64,000 nucleotides of DNA, from contig CAIYLW010000085.1 in NCBI GenBank assembly GCA_903927185.1, positions 102,364 to 166,363 of the forward strand, written 5' to 3'. This DNA is from an uncultured Bacteroidota bacterium. Its GTDB lineage: Bacteria > Bacteroidota > Bacteroidia > Chitinophagales > Chitinophagaceae. Below the pieces are notes generated by a model, which did no database searches, had not been told where the DNA came from, and worked only from the letters and a program-made list of their open reading frames with translations. Below are positions 52,734 to 62,255 of the stretch, piece after piece. The number at the start of each line of letters is the position of its first letter. Within the stretch, counting starts at the first letter, position 1. The translations under genes and the position numbers were made by a program.

Positions 52734-54155
52734 ATGGGATGTGGATCATGTGGTACAGGTACCCCAAATGGGTGTAAGAGCAACGGTGGCTGCAGCACTG
52801 GTGGTTGTAATCGTTTAAACGTACACGACTGGTTAATAAATCTACCTTTCAGTGATCCTGAAAGCAATTGCAAGATTGTAGAGATCACTTTCAAACAAGG
52901 AAGCCGCAAAGAATTTTACAGAAATACAACTCAGCAATACTTCGATAAAGGAGATTATGTTACCGTAGAAGGTGTTGGTGGATATGATGTAGGAGAAGTA
53001 AGTTGTACTGGAGAATTGGTGCGTATCCAAATGAAGAAAAAAGGAGTGGATGAATTCAGCCCGGAAATTAAAAAGATTTTACGCCGTAGTACTGAACGCG
53101 ATATCGAAACCTTTCATATCAGCAAAAGCCGGGAGATGAATATATTGGCTCGCAGCCGAGCCATTGCTCGCGACTTGAATTTGCAGATGAAACTTTCTGA
53201 AATTGAAATTCAGGCAGATGGCAAAAAAGGAACCTTCTTTTACACAGCAGATGATAGAGTTGACTTCCGTGAAATGATTAAATTATTTGCAGGGGATTTC
53301 AAACTAAAAGTAGAGATGCGACAAATCGGTATTCGTCAGGAAGCTGCTAAAGTTGGAGGAATTGGCAGCTGCGGTCGGGAACTTTGTTGCAGTACCTGGT
53401 TGAATGATTTTAAAAGTGTGAACACAACTGCTGCGCGATACCAAAACTTATCGATTAACCAAACCAAATTAAGTGGCCAGTGTGGCCGTTTGAAATGCTG
53501 TTTGAATTTTGAGTTGGATACTTATTTAGATGCACTGCAACAATTCCCGGATTATGCAGATACACTAGATACCATCATGGGAACTGCACAACTGATTAAG
53601 AAAGATATTTTCAAGAATTTAATGTGGTATATACTACCAAATAATAATAAACACTATCCACTTACAATTCAACGTGTCAAAGAAATTAAACGCTTAAATC
53701 AAGCAGGCACAAGGGTAGATGAATTACAAGCTGTAGAAGTGATTAGTGGTAAAGCAAAAGATGTAGAACCTGCATTTGTAGATGTAGTGGGTCAAATTAG
53801 TTTAAAGAGTTTAGAAAGAAATGATAAGCGTCGTCGAGATCAGGAAAGAGGCAACGATAGAAGAAACGATTCACGTGGACCACAACAAGGAGGACAAGGA
53901 AATCAAACCCGTGACCCTCAACAAAACCGTGGACCTCAACAAAACCGCGGACCACAGCAGGGATCGGGAAATCAAAACCGTGGACCTCAACAAAACCGCG
54001 GACCACAGCAACAAAATCGTGGACCTCAACAAGGACCAGGAAATCAAAATCGTGGGCCACAACAAAACCGCGGACCACAGCAACAAAGACAACAAGGTCC
54101 TCGACCGCCACAAGGAAATCAAAATCCCCCACCAGTAAAACCAGAAAACGAATAG
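52734..54155 (+). CDS. PSP1-domain protein (RicT/YaaT-like) with a repetitive C-terminal tail
   Basis: The 473-residue protein has a Cys/Gly-rich start (five Cys in residues 3-25), a PSP1 domain (about 60-300) with GIGSCGRELCCSTWL and LSGQCGRLKCCLNFELDTY, both likely iron-sulfur cluster ligands as in RicT, and a low-complexity tail. The tail (about 365-473) has seven NRGPQQ units plus GNQ spacers. RicT acts with RicA and RicF in RNA processing in Bacillus; no partners are adjacent here. The extended tail is basic, Gln-rich and probably disordered. Confidence 0.9.
   Translation: MGCGSCGTGTPNGCKSNGGCSTGGCNRLNVHDWLINLPFSDPESNCKIVEITFKQGSRKEFYRNTTQQYFDKGDYVTVEGVGGYDVGEVSCTGELVRIQMKKKGVDEFSPEIKKILRRSTERDIETFHISKSREMNILARSRAIARDLNLQMKLSEIEIQADGKKGTFFYTADDRVDFREMIKLFAGDFKLKVEMRQIGIRQEAAKVGGIGSCGRELCCSTWLNDFKSVNTTAARYQNLSINQTKLSGQCGRLKCCLNFELDTYLDALQQFPDYADTLDTIMGTAQLIKKDIFKNLMWYILPNNNKHYPLTIQRVKEIKRLNQAGTRVDELQAVEVISGKAKDVEPAFVDVVGQISLKSLERNDKRRRDQERGNDRRNDSRGPQQGGQGNQTRDPQQNRGPQQNRGPQQGSGNQNRGPQQNRGPQQQNRGPQQGPGNQNRGPQQNRGPQQQRQQGPRPPQGNQNPPPVKPENE
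53898..54090 (+). repeat. In-frame tandem repeat coding for NRGPQQ units
   Basis: Units such as aaccgtggacctcaacaa and aaccgcggaccacagcaa recur, with the longer block ggaaatcaaaaccgtggacc repeated between them. They encode seven NRGPQQ motifs in the PSP1 protein tail. The near-identical DNA units could change number by slippage or recombination. Confidence 0.9.
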
Positions 54156-54160
54156 TATAT

Positions 54161-54200
54161 AAAGTAAAAAGCCTCTGAAATTTCAGAGGCTTTTTACTTT
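54161..54200. terminator. Terminator after the PSP1 gene
   Basis: AAAGTAAAAAGCCTCTGAAA-TTTCAGAGGCTTTTTACTTT is a perfect 40-bp palindrome, with A and T runs that allow termination in both directions. Confidence 0.93.
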
Positions 54201-54278
54201 CATGCTTTTACCCACCCCACCCTTCGGGCATCCCTCCCTAAATAGGGCGGCGAACTAAAATGTGCTGCTTATTTTCTT

Positions 54279-54325
54279 CACTCCTCACTTCTCACTCCTC
54301 ACTCCTCACTTCTCAATCCTCACTT
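54279..54325. repeat. Heptanucleotide microsatellite (CACTCCT/CACTTCT)
   Basis: Units CACTCCT, CACTTCT, CACTCCT, CACTCCT, CACTTCT, CAATCCT and a partial CACTT run head to tail at period 7, about 6.7 copies. The array ends at the pepF stop codon. Nearby at 54205-54255 lies a GC-rich stretch with CCTCCCTAAATAGGGCGG, a small palindrome. Confidence 0.85.
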
Positions 54326-56042
54326 ACAACTTATCCATTTCCTTAGCCGTAAATTCCATCAGCGTTTTAATATGATTAGGTGATAGATCAAATTTTAATC
54401 CTGCGGCTTTATATAATTCAGGAAGCGTTTTTGTTCCCCCTAAACTTAATGCATTGATATAATTTTCTAAAGCTTGTTTTGGATTCTGTTGATACTGCAT
54501 CCATAATCCGATAGCACCTAATTGTGCTATGCCATATTCGATATAATAAAAAGGAACTTCAAATAAGTGTAATTGGCGCTGCCAGCCAATTTCTCGATAA
54601 CTATCTAATCCTGTATAATCGATGCTATTGGTTGAAAATTCTTTTAATATTTCCATCCAGGTTTTTGTTCTCTCTTCAATCGAATGATTTGGATTTTCGT
54701 AAACCCAGTGTTGAAACTTATCTATGATTGCAATCCAAGGAAATATCGTAATGGTTCTCTCTAACTGATGTTCTTTAGCGCGAATAAGATCTTCCTCCTT
54801 CTCAAAGAATGCTTCCCAATGATTCATGCTAAATAATTCCATCGCCATACTTGCTACTTCGGCAATTTCCATGGGGTATTCTTTAAATGCACTCAATTCT
54901 AATTCATGAGAAAGAAAAGAGTGAATGGCATGACCACCTTCATGAACCATCGTAGTAACATCACTCATTTGTCCGGCAGCATTCATAAATATAAATGGTG
55001 CCCCGCTTTCAGTAAGCGGGCAATTATATCCACCAGGTGCTTTCCCTTTTCTGCTTTCTAAATCAAAGTGTTTTAACTCTTTCATTTTTCGCAGACAGTC
55101 GGCAAAAAAAGGATTCATTTCTGAAAAACATTTTACGGATTTTTCATACAAATCATTCCCATCAGTAAATGGTTTTAGAGGTGTAATGCCAGCTGGTTCA
55201 GCTTCTGTATCCCAAGGATATAAAGTGTCTAATTGCAACTTAGCCTTCTTCTTTGCATAGATTTTTTCAATCAATGGAAGTACGTGTAATTTCACTGCTT
55301 CATGAAATTGAAAGCAATCTTCTTTTGTGTAATCGAATCTTCCTAACTCCACAAATTTGTAATCGCGATAATTAGCAAATCCAGCATTTATAGCTACTTC
55401 ATTTCTTTTCTTAATCAATGAAGAATATAAATCGTGCATGGTTTGTTTGTCTTGTAATCGACGTTCTTGAATTTTACGATACACTTCTTCTCTTAAAGAT
55501 CTGTCTTCACTTTCTAAAAATTTTGCGGCTTGTTGTAAAGTGTATTCTTGTCCGTTTACTTCAACCACCATTTTACCAGCGATAGCCCCATATTGTTGTT
55601 GCATCACACTTAGTTCTGCTTGTAACGGAATATTTGCTTCTCTAAACAAGTCAATACTTTTCTTTACAGAACGCAGGTAAGTAAAATATTTTTCCTTGTC
55701 CAGCTCTTGCGTAATGGGCGAGTTAATTAATTTCTTATTTAACAGATCTGCATAGGGTTGCAACTTGGGCTGAATTTCCATACAGAAATAGGTAAATGCT
55801 TCTTCCAATGAAGCGTCTGCGGTATCACAGGTCATTTTAATCTGACGCCAGCAGGCGTCTTCACTCACAACCGCCTCGATTTCACTCATATCTTTCATCC
55901 ATTGCTCCAAATCAGCTTGGGTATGGAGAGGACGGTCTACTAAATTTTTAAAGAATGGTTCTAGATTTTCCCAATCAGTAACTGTAAAATCTGCCGGTAC
56001 AAAATGCCGCGCTAATTTTTTTATATCTGCACTTAATGCCAT
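54324..56042 (-). CDS. pepF: M3-family oligoendopeptidase F-type
   Basis: From ATG 56042 the 572-residue protein is an M3B zinc peptidase. The HExxH-like active site is MVHEGGHAIHSFL, with downstream Glu in EIAEVASMAMELFSM. No signal peptide is present, so it acts in the cytoplasm on oligopeptides. A TTG-like longer start (56063) would add seven residues. The gene diverges from mutL. Confidence 0.95.
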   Translation of the reverse strand: MALSADIKKLARHFVPADFTVTDWENLEPFFKNLVDRPLHTQADLEQWMKDMSEIEAVVSEDACWRQIKMTCDTADASLEEAFTYFCMEIQPKLQPYADLLNKKLINSPITQELDKEKYFTYLRSVKKSIDLFREANIPLQAELSVMQQQYGAIAGKMVVEVNGQEYTLQQAAKFLESEDRSLREEVYRKIQERRLQDKQTMHDLYSSLIKKRNEVAINAGFANYRDYKFVELGRFDYTKEDCFQFHEAVKLHVLPLIEKIYAKKKAKLQLDTLYPWDTEAEPAGITPLKPFTDGNDLYEKSVKCFSEMNPFFADCLRKMKELKHFDLESRKGKAPGGYNCPLTESGAPFIFMNAAGQMSDVTTMVHEGGHAIHSFLSHELELSAFKEYPMEIAEVASMAMELFSMNHWEAFFEKEEDLIRAKEHQLERTITIFPWIAIIDKFQHWVYENPNHSIEERTKTWMEILKEFSTNSIDYTGLDSYREIGWQRQLHLFEVPFYYIEYGIAQLGAIGLWMQYQQNPKQALENYINALSLGGTKTLPELYKAAGLKFDLSPNHIKTLMEFTAKEMDKL

Positions 56043-56131
56043 GTTTATAATTTTGAATGGCAAATTTAATGGAATCTCGGTGGAGATGCCGGGAGAATGC
56101 TAATTTTACAAACTTTATTAAATTTCCAAGG

Positions 56132-57979
56132 GTGACTGATATTATACATTTATTACCAGACAATATAGCGAACCAGATTGCAGCGGGTGAGGTAATTCAA
56201 AGACCAGCCAGTGCTGTGAAAGAATTATTGGAGAATGGCGTTGATGCTGGCGCAACCACCATCAAATTATTAGTAACAGATGCTGGTAAGGCATTGGTAA
56301 AAGTGATTGACGATGGAAAAGGTATGAGTGAAACGGATGCAAGAATGGCTTTTGAGCGCCATGCAACCAGCAAAATCAGCCATATTGAAGACTTATTTCG
56401 GATAAAAACGATGGGCTTTAGAGGCGAAGCATTAGCATCTATTGCTGCGGTTGCCCAGGTTGAATTAAAAACTAAAAGAGCGGATGAAGCACTAGGCAGC
56501 TTTATAGAAATAGAAAACAGTCAGGTAATAAAGCAGGAAGCATGTGCATTTCAAACAGGCACCAGCATCAGTATGAAGAACCTCTTCTTTAATGTGCCAG
56601 CAAGAAGGAATTTCTTAAAAAGCAATGCTGCAGAAATGCGACATATCGTAGAAGAATTTATCCGGGTGGCGATGGCTTTCCCAACTGTATTTTTTTCATT
56701 AACCAGTAATGGGCAAGAAGTTTTTCATTTAGATGCAGGATCATTAAAACAACGCATTGTTCAAATTCTTGGTTCGCAATACAATGCCAAACTTGTTAGC
56801 GTAAACGAAGAAACAGATTACTTAAATATCTATGGATTCGTAGGCAAACCAGAAACCGCTCGTAAAACAAGAGGCGATCAGTACTTCTTTGTGAATAATC
56901 GTTTTATAAAAAGCGCTTACTTAAATCACGCGGTGAATAGTGCGTTCGACGAAATGATCGCTAAAGATAGTTTTCCTAGCTATGTTTTATACATCGATCT
57001 GGATCCTTCAGTAGTAGACATAAATGTTCATCCTACTAAGCAAGAAATAAAATTTGAGGACGAGAAAATTATTTATGCATTTGTGCAAGCTGCTGTTAAA
57101 CATGCACTGGCGCAATTTAGTATCGCCCCATCACTTGATTTTACATTAAACGCAACTATTCAAAGTTTAGATGCGGTTAGTAAACCATTTACAACTGATA
57201 AAAGAGATGCAGCTACGGGGTCTAATCTTTTCAAAACATTTACCCAAAGTAATCAAGCACATTTTATTGAAGCAACGGACAAAAGTGAACTGAAAAGTTG
57301 GAAAAGTTTTTACGAAAGTTCTGGAATGACTGGTATTGAGCAAGCTACTTCTTCAGATAGTCAACAGCAATTACATAAAGACATTTCCAGTAATAAACAA
57401 TTACGGGTTCTTCCAGATACTATTTTATTGCAGTTACACAATACCTATATTATTGCTTCAACGAATAGCGGATTTTTATTAGTTCATCAGCAATTAGCAC
57501 ATGAACGAGTATTGTATGAAAGATATAGTCTGGCAGCACATGGACAACAGATGGCTACTCAGCAAAGTTTATTTCCTGTAGAATTAGAAATGACGGGAGC
57601 AGATGCTGCACTATTGAAAGACCTTTTACCGGACTTACTAACTATAGGATATCAGGTTGAACCAAAAGATGATCAAACATTTGTGATACAAGGTATTCCT
57701 GCAGATATTCTTCCAGGGAATGAAAAACATGCGATTGAATTATTGATTGAGCAATTCAAACATTTTAGTAGCGACATTAAATTTAGCAAACGTGAAAAAT
57801 TAGTTCGTTGTATGTCGCGCCAGCAAGCAATTAAAGCTGGGCAGCAACTTACACAAAAAGAAATGCTGGTTCTGATAGAAGATTTATTTACTTGTGGCAG
57901 TCCGAATATTACGCCAACTGGTAGTCCTACTTATTTGGAATTCAAAGAAGATTATTTAGATCGAATGTTTGGGAGGTAA
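56132..57979 (+). CDS. mutL: DNA mismatch repair protein MutL
   Basis: From GTG 56132 the 615-residue protein starts MTDIIHLLPDNIANQIAAGEV, matching family N termini. The GHKL ATPase has ELLENGVDAGA (E31, N35), DDGKGM and TMGFRGEALASIAA. The C-terminal dimerisation region has LVHQQLAHERVLYERY where many MutL endonucleases have DQHA..E....E, and CGSPNITPTGSPTYLEF in place of CPHGRP. The ATG at 56057 overlaps the divergent pepF start region. It couples MutS to strand removal. Confidence 0.95.
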   Translation: MTDIIHLLPDNIANQIAAGEVIQRPASAVKELLENGVDAGATTIKLLVTDAGKALVKVIDDGKGMSETDARMAFERHATSKISHIEDLFRIKTMGFRGEALASIAAVAQVELKTKRADEALGSFIEIENSQVIKQEACAFQTGTSISMKNLFFNVPARRNFLKSNAAEMRHIVEEFIRVAMAFPTVFFSLTSNGQEVFHLDAGSLKQRIVQILGSQYNAKLVSVNEETDYLNIYGFVGKPETARKTRGDQYFFVNNRFIKSAYLNHAVNSAFDEMIAKDSFPSYVLYIDLDPSVVDINVHPTKQEIKFEDEKIIYAFVQAAVKHALAQFSIAPSLDFTLNATIQSLDAVSKPFTTDKRDAATGSNLFKTFTQSNQAHFIEATDKSELKSWKSFYESSGMTGIEQATSSDSQQQLHKDISSNKQLRVLPDTILLQLHNTYIIASTNSGFLLVHQQLAHERVLYERYSLAAHGQQMATQQSLFPVELEMTGADAALLKDLLPDLLTIGYQVEPKDDQTFVIQGIPADILPGNEKHAIELLIEQFKHFSSDIKFSKREKLVRCMSRQQAIKAGQQLTQKEMLVLIEDLFTCGSPNITPTGSPTYLEFKEDYLDRMFGR

Positions 57980-59314
57980 TTATTGGTTATCCATTACATA
58001 ATTTAAAAATCGTTCTACAGATCTTCGAATATTGGAATTATTTCCCGTATAGTTACTAACCAATACAGAGAAGGTTAAGTTATTTCCAGCCTTCGTAATA
58101 ATGTAACCACTGAGTGCCACATTATTGCTGAGTGATCCAGTTTTTGCATAAATTTTTCCTGCGCTATTTTTATAATAATTTCCTAGTGTTCCAGATCCAC
58201 CAGAAGCTAAAATATTAGTGATTCGTTCCCAGGCAAAATCTTCTTTCATTTTATTTAAAATAGCAACAAAGTCTTCGGGTGTAAATAAATTATACCTACT
58301 CAACCCACTTCCGTCAACCCATTTAGGTTTCTGTGGAAGAAAACTAAAGGTTGTTTTTAAAAGTGAATCGATGATTTTAGAAGTAGACATCTCGGCAAGT
58401 AATTCATTACTTACCATCAATAAACTTTGCTCTGCAAAAAAGTTATCGCTACGATGCATCATTATTTTAAGCATACTATCGGTTGGTTGCGTATAAATTT
58501 TTACAACATCCGGATAGCGATCAATTTTAAAATGTACAGGTAAAACTTTGTTGTGTAAAGTATCTTCTAATAAGTTGATTAATAATTCCTGGTCTCCAGT
58601 ATAAAAAGGAATATCCTCTCCTCCAAAAATTGTTGTAGAAGGTACGGCACTAAATCGATTGGCACCAATATCGCGTTTGATTTCGAACATGCCATTATTG
58701 ATGCCAGCCCCATTATCTAATAATTTTTGAAAATATAAAGGAGCAGTTGTAGGACGGCTATATTTATTGAAGTGAACAACATTGCCATAGATAGGCATGA
58801 TACTTCTTTGCGCCATATAGTCGCTTTCATAATCATCCCAAGACCAACCCATACCCCATCCTTTCGACTTCCAATTATCGTCAGTGAGTAAAATCGTTTT
58901 CTGTTTTTTTAGAAAGTTATAGGCAGGTTGATTGATAAAATCAGGATGCAAAAAAGTGGGGTCGCCATTTGCTTCTACCTCTACCGTGCTATCTGGTTTT
59001 ACCACATATCGAAGTCCCAGTAAACTATCCCCTAAAAATTTCATCGCCGTATAACAGGTAACAATTTTTATATTACTAGCTGGTATAAAATATTTATCAC
59101 CTTGATAATTATAAAGGAATTTTTTATTGGAGGGATCATAAACCACAAAACCGATATGTGCGCCGTTCAAATCAGGAGATGCTAATAATGTATCTTGATT
59201 CGCACTGTGATTTAATCGAATATTACTTTGAATTTTTTGTTGCGTATGGCATGATAGCAGCACAAAACAAACAAAAATGACTAGAAGTGAATTTGTAAAG
59301 TTCATAGTTTGCAA
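57980..59314 (-). CDS. dacB: D-alanyl-D-alanine carboxypeptidase/endopeptidase (PBP4, S13 family)
   Basis: The 444-residue lipoprotein (lipobox LLSC, Cys22) has the three penicillin-binding motifs: SNIK (SxxK) in IPASNIKIVTCYTA, SDN in MHRSDNFFAEQ and KTG in IYAKTGSLSNN. It trims or cuts peptidoglycan peptides in the periplasm. It is convergent with mutL, ending 1 bp away. Confidence 0.93.
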   Translation of the reverse strand: MQTMNFTNSLLVIFVCFVLLSCHTQQKIQSNIRLNHSANQDTLLASPDLNGAHIGFVVYDPSNKKFLYNYQGDKYFIPASNIKIVTCYTAMKFLGDSLLGLRYVVKPDSTVEVEANGDPTFLHPDFINQPAYNFLKKQKTILLTDDNWKSKGWGMGWSWDDYESDYMAQRSIMPIYGNVVHFNKYSRPTTAPLYFQKLLDNGAGINNGMFEIKRDIGANRFSAVPSTTIFGGEDIPFYTGDQELLINLLEDTLHNKVLPVHFKIDRYPDVVKIYTQPTDSMLKIMMHRSDNFFAEQSLLMVSNELLAEMSTSKIIDSLLKTTFSFLPQKPKWVDGSGLSRYNLFTPEDFVAILNKMKEDFAWERITNILASGGSGTLGNYYKNSAGKIYAKTGSLSNNVALSGYIITKAGNNLTFSVLVSNYTGNNSNIRRSVERFLNYVMDNQ

Positions 59315-59346
59315 TTAGCTATTCGAAGCTAATGAATGATTCTTAA

Positions 59347-60492
59347 TTAGCCGCGTTCTACGGCCCTATACCAACGATCCGGGATTTCGTTATTAGATGC
59401 AATAATATAATCGAATTGACTACAAGCAATAAATTTACCTTCTTGTAATTGCATCCACCAGCGGCCGGTTCTTTTACTTTGAAGGAACACAGTTTCCACT
59501 TCGGCGAATGCCATAGTAAACTCGTTGAATTCAGATCTGTTATCTAATTCTGCTTCTTGTTTGCCTTTGTGAATACCATCCATATAATACCAAAGCATAT
59601 GAGAAATTTGCTTAGCGGTAAGTGAAAATTCATCATGTTCAGCGATATACCCATATATTCCAACGGTATCGCAATTATTACTCATACCAGCATACTGCAT
59701 TAAAGTACAAGCTTCTTCTCCGTTAAAACCATTTGGTGTTAATCTATTGGCAGGTGCATGAGCATGTTGTATGGCAGCAATATCAAAACTGAAGAGTTCA
59801 CTATTTCGAATTGCAGGTTCTATTTCTTCTATTCGTTCTTTAACTTTGCCAACCCGATAGCATTCAAATCCAAGTTTATCAATAGTTTCGAGCATTTCAG
59901 GATGCATAAAATAACTCTGGAAACCTATATGGCTATAATGTTTCAAATAATTAGGAATCCCAGTAAGCATTTCAACCAAAAAGTTGTCGGCAGGCAACAC
60001 ACTGTCCATATCTAAGTCTATGCGGGCATCCACACAAGCCACATCAATGATTCTGCTTCTGTTTCCATAAGCCCCATATTGCGCAGTAGTTACGTCGTGA
60101 GTACCTCCAAGTATCACCACTCGTTTTTTCAAATCCATCAACTCAGTGATAACAGCTTTTAAAGCCGCATAAGTATCTTCCAAAGTAGCGCCACATTTCA
60201 CATTGCCAATATCAGCAACTGTTACCTGTGTATGCCAATGAAATAATTTATAATATTCTGCACGAATAGCATTCGGGGCATCTGTATTGGTAAGTTGTAT
60301 ACCAGCGCCTCTCATTTCGCCACAACCCACAATAACAAAGTCGGCATTGGTTATATCCGGAAATTCGTCTTCGTAAACAGCGATATGTTTGCCCAATTGA
60401 CTATCCTTAAAGCCTTCATCGTTCGAAATTTGAGCTATATTAACAGGATCCAGAAAATCTATGATTGATTGAAGTTGAATAGACATGTTCAC
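59347..60492 (-). CDS. Ureohydrolase-fold (arginase/formimidoylglutamase-like) protein with altered metal ligands
   Basis: The 381-residue protein has the arginase fold landmarks GCGEMRGAG, LGGTHD (H132), VDARIDLD (155-160) and SFDIAAIQ (236-241). In active ureohydrolases the second motif is DAHxD and the third SxDxDxxDP; here His is Arg157 and the second Asp of the third is Ala239. Two of six manganese ligands are therefore missing. It may be a pseudoenzyme or bind one metal only. It is followed downstream by dacB on the same strand. Confidence 0.85.
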   Translation of the reverse strand: MNMSIQLQSIIDFLDPVNIAQISNDEGFKDSQLGKHIAVYEDEFPDITNADFVIVGCGEMRGAGIQLTNTDAPNAIRAEYYKLFHWHTQVTVADIGNVKCGATLEDTYAALKAVITELMDLKKRVVILGGTHDVTTAQYGAYGNRSRIIDVACVDARIDLDMDSVLPADNFLVEMLTGIPNYLKHYSHIGFQSYFMHPEMLETIDKLGFECYRVGKVKERIEEIEPAIRNSELFSFDIAAIQHAHAPANRLTPNGFNGEEACTLMQYAGMSNNCDTVGIYGYIAEHDEFSLTAKQISHMLWYYMDGIHKGKQEAELDNRSEFNEFTMAFAEVETVFLQSKRTGRWWMQLQEGKFIACSQFDYIIASNNEIPDRWYRAVERG

Positions 60493-60544
60493 TATTTGAA
60501 ATACTTCAAACGCTTATTAGAAGTGAATATTGTATTTGAAGCTG

Positions 60545-61249
60545 TTAAACAGTGTATTTATAACCAACTCCCCTAACCGAATGAAAATGCTTTGGATTTC
60601 GGCTATCCAGCTCAAAATACTTTCTAAAACTGAGGATAAAATTGTCGATTGTTCTGGTAGTTGGATATACATTATAGCCCCAAACTACCTGAAGGATTTT
60701 TTCTCTGGTTACTACCTCCCCTTTATTTTCAATCAGCAATTTAAGAAGCATGACTTCTTTTTTACTGAGTGGGATATGTTGTCCGTTCCAGTTGGTAGCT
60801 TCTTGGGCTTTAAAATCAATTTTATTATTTCCAAATTCATAAAAGTCTACAATGGTCTCTTTTACGGTTAATTTTTTATTTTTCTGAATCAGTTTAGAAA
60901 CTCGAAGTAACAGTTCTTCCAAATTAAAAGGCTTTGTAAGATAATCATCAGCTCCTTTTTTCAACCCTAAAACTCGATCGGCACTCGAATTTTTGGCACT
61001 CAAAATTAGAATCGGAACCTCATTTGCACTTACCCTAACGGTTTCCGTAATACTAATTCCATCAATCCCGGGTAACATGATATCCATGATGATTAAGTCG
61101 AAATATTCATTCGCAATAGCTTTTAGTGCTGCAGTTCCATCATAAGCTGAAGTAATAGAATATCCTTCCATTTCCAGATTCAGCTTCAATGCTTCGTGAA
61201 GATTTTCTTCATCTTCCACTAACAGAATATTTGCTAAAGATTCTTTCAA
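60545..61249 (-). CDS. OmpR-family response regulator
   Basis: The 234-residue regulator has a receiver domain (phospho-Asp56 in LIIMDIMLPGIDG, acidic pair E12-D13, Lys in YLTKPFNLEELL) and an OmpR-type winged helix (IPLSKKEVMLLKLLIENKGEVVTREKILQVVWGY, TIDNFILSFRKYFE). It is partnered with the kinase gene 28 bp upstream. Targets are unknown. Confidence 0.95.
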   Translation of the reverse strand: MKESLANILLVEDEENLHEALKLNLEMEGYSITSAYDGTAALKAIANEYFDLIIMDIMLPGIDGISITETVRVSANEVPILILSAKNSSADRVLGLKKGADDYLTKPFNLEELLLRVSKLIQKNKKLTVKETIVDFYEFGNNKIDFKAQEATNWNGQHIPLSKKEVMLLKLLIENKGEVVTREKILQVVWGYNVYPTTRTIDNFILSFRKYFELDSRNPKHFHSVRGVGYKYTV

Positions 61250-61277
61250 GCGATTCTATTTATTGTTATAGCTTAAG

Positions 61278-62255
61278 TTAAGTAATCTTAAATAATACCG
61301 TAAAAATACTACCCTGCGGCTGATTGTTGTTAACAAATATTTTGCCGCCATGACCTTGCACAATTTTTTTGCATAGGTATAAGCCCAAGCCTGTTCCTTT
61401 TGTCTTGCGGGTATTTTCTTCACCCACGCGATAAAATTTTTCGAATACTTTCTTTTTTTCTTCTTCAGCTAAGCCTTCGCCCAGATCTGCTACTGAAAAT
61501 TCAACCTGATTAATTTTTTGATCTAATGATATGGTAATGGGTGTGCCTTTGTTTGCATATTTATTGGCATTATCAATTAAATTATTCACTAGCATCTGAA
61601 GTAATAAAGGTTCGCCAATAATATAAATAGATTCCTTAATTTTCTCTTCTATAACTCTGTTAGGGAATCTATTTTTAAAACTATCTATACAACCTTCAAG
61701 TAAGTCTGAAAAATTTATTTCTTGTTTATTTGACCTGTAGGCACCTGCATCTAATTGTGCAGCAAAAAGAATATTATTACAAAGTGCATTTAATCTGTTT
61801 GCTTCCTGCAAAGTATTACTAATAAGCATTTGCCTTTTGTCTTCCTCTAGTTGTCGCTTTTGTAAAGTCTCCAAGTTTAATTGAGCTACAGCAATGGGTG
61901 TTTTTAATTCGTGGGTAACAGCCATCATAAAATTTTGCTGTTGCTGCGACAATTTAATCTGGCGTCGGGTAGCTCTAAATACAAATACAGCTCCTACAAG
62001 AATCAATACTAAAAAGGTAGTTCCTTCGCTTATAAATTGAATTGTTTTTCTATGAGTTGCGTTTCCAATAGTTACTGCATCACGATAATAATTAGGATCT
62101 TCGTGCTTTAATTCACTCAACATAATATTGGAAATCATTCTATTTTGTTTATCCAGAGCGATAAACCACCAAAGTAATGCAGCCACCATGTAAGAAAGTA
62201 GTATCCAATATACTGCAGTTACAAGTGTTAATTTACTTTTCAGTAAGGGGCTCAT
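61278..62255 (-). CDS. Membrane sensor histidine kinase
   Basis: The 325-residue kinase has two membrane helices (about 10-33 and 80-95) around a short periplasmic loop, then the HisKA box MAVTHELKTPIAV (His115) and an ATPase domain with NLIDNANKYAN, DLGEGLAEEE and GTGLGLYLCKKIVQGHGG. There is no HAMP domain. The start overlaps the gldH stop by 4 bp (ATGA), so kinase and GldH are coupled. Confidence 0.94.
   Translation of the reverse strand: MSPLLKSKLTLVTAVYWILLSYMVAALLWWFIALDKQNRMISNIMLSELKHEDPNYYRDAVTIGNATHRKTIQFISEGTTFLVLILVGAVFVFRATRRQIKLSQQQQNFMMAVTHELKTPIAVAQLNLETLQKRQLEEDKRQMLISNTLQEANRLNALCNNILFAAQLDAGAYRSNKQEINFSDLLEGCIDSFKNRFPNRVIEEKIKESIYIIGEPLLLQMLVNNLIDNANKYANKGTPITISLDQKINQVEFSVADLGEGLAEEEKKKVFEKFYRVGEENTRKTKGTGLGLYLCKKIVQGHGGKIFVNNNQPQGSIFTVLFKIT

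Noticed and set aside
53797..54132. Antisense and alternative-frame readings across the NRGPQQ repeat
   Set aside because: They arise from the repetitive DNA of the PSP1 tail; their composition is an artefact of the repeat.
53898..54325. Repeats that might suggest a CRISPR array
   Set aside because: Units are contiguous or in-frame coding repeats without unique spacers; no cas genes are present.
60530..60871. Plus-strand frame of 113 codons opposite the response regulator
   Set aside because: Shadow of a strong OmpR-family gene on the other strand.
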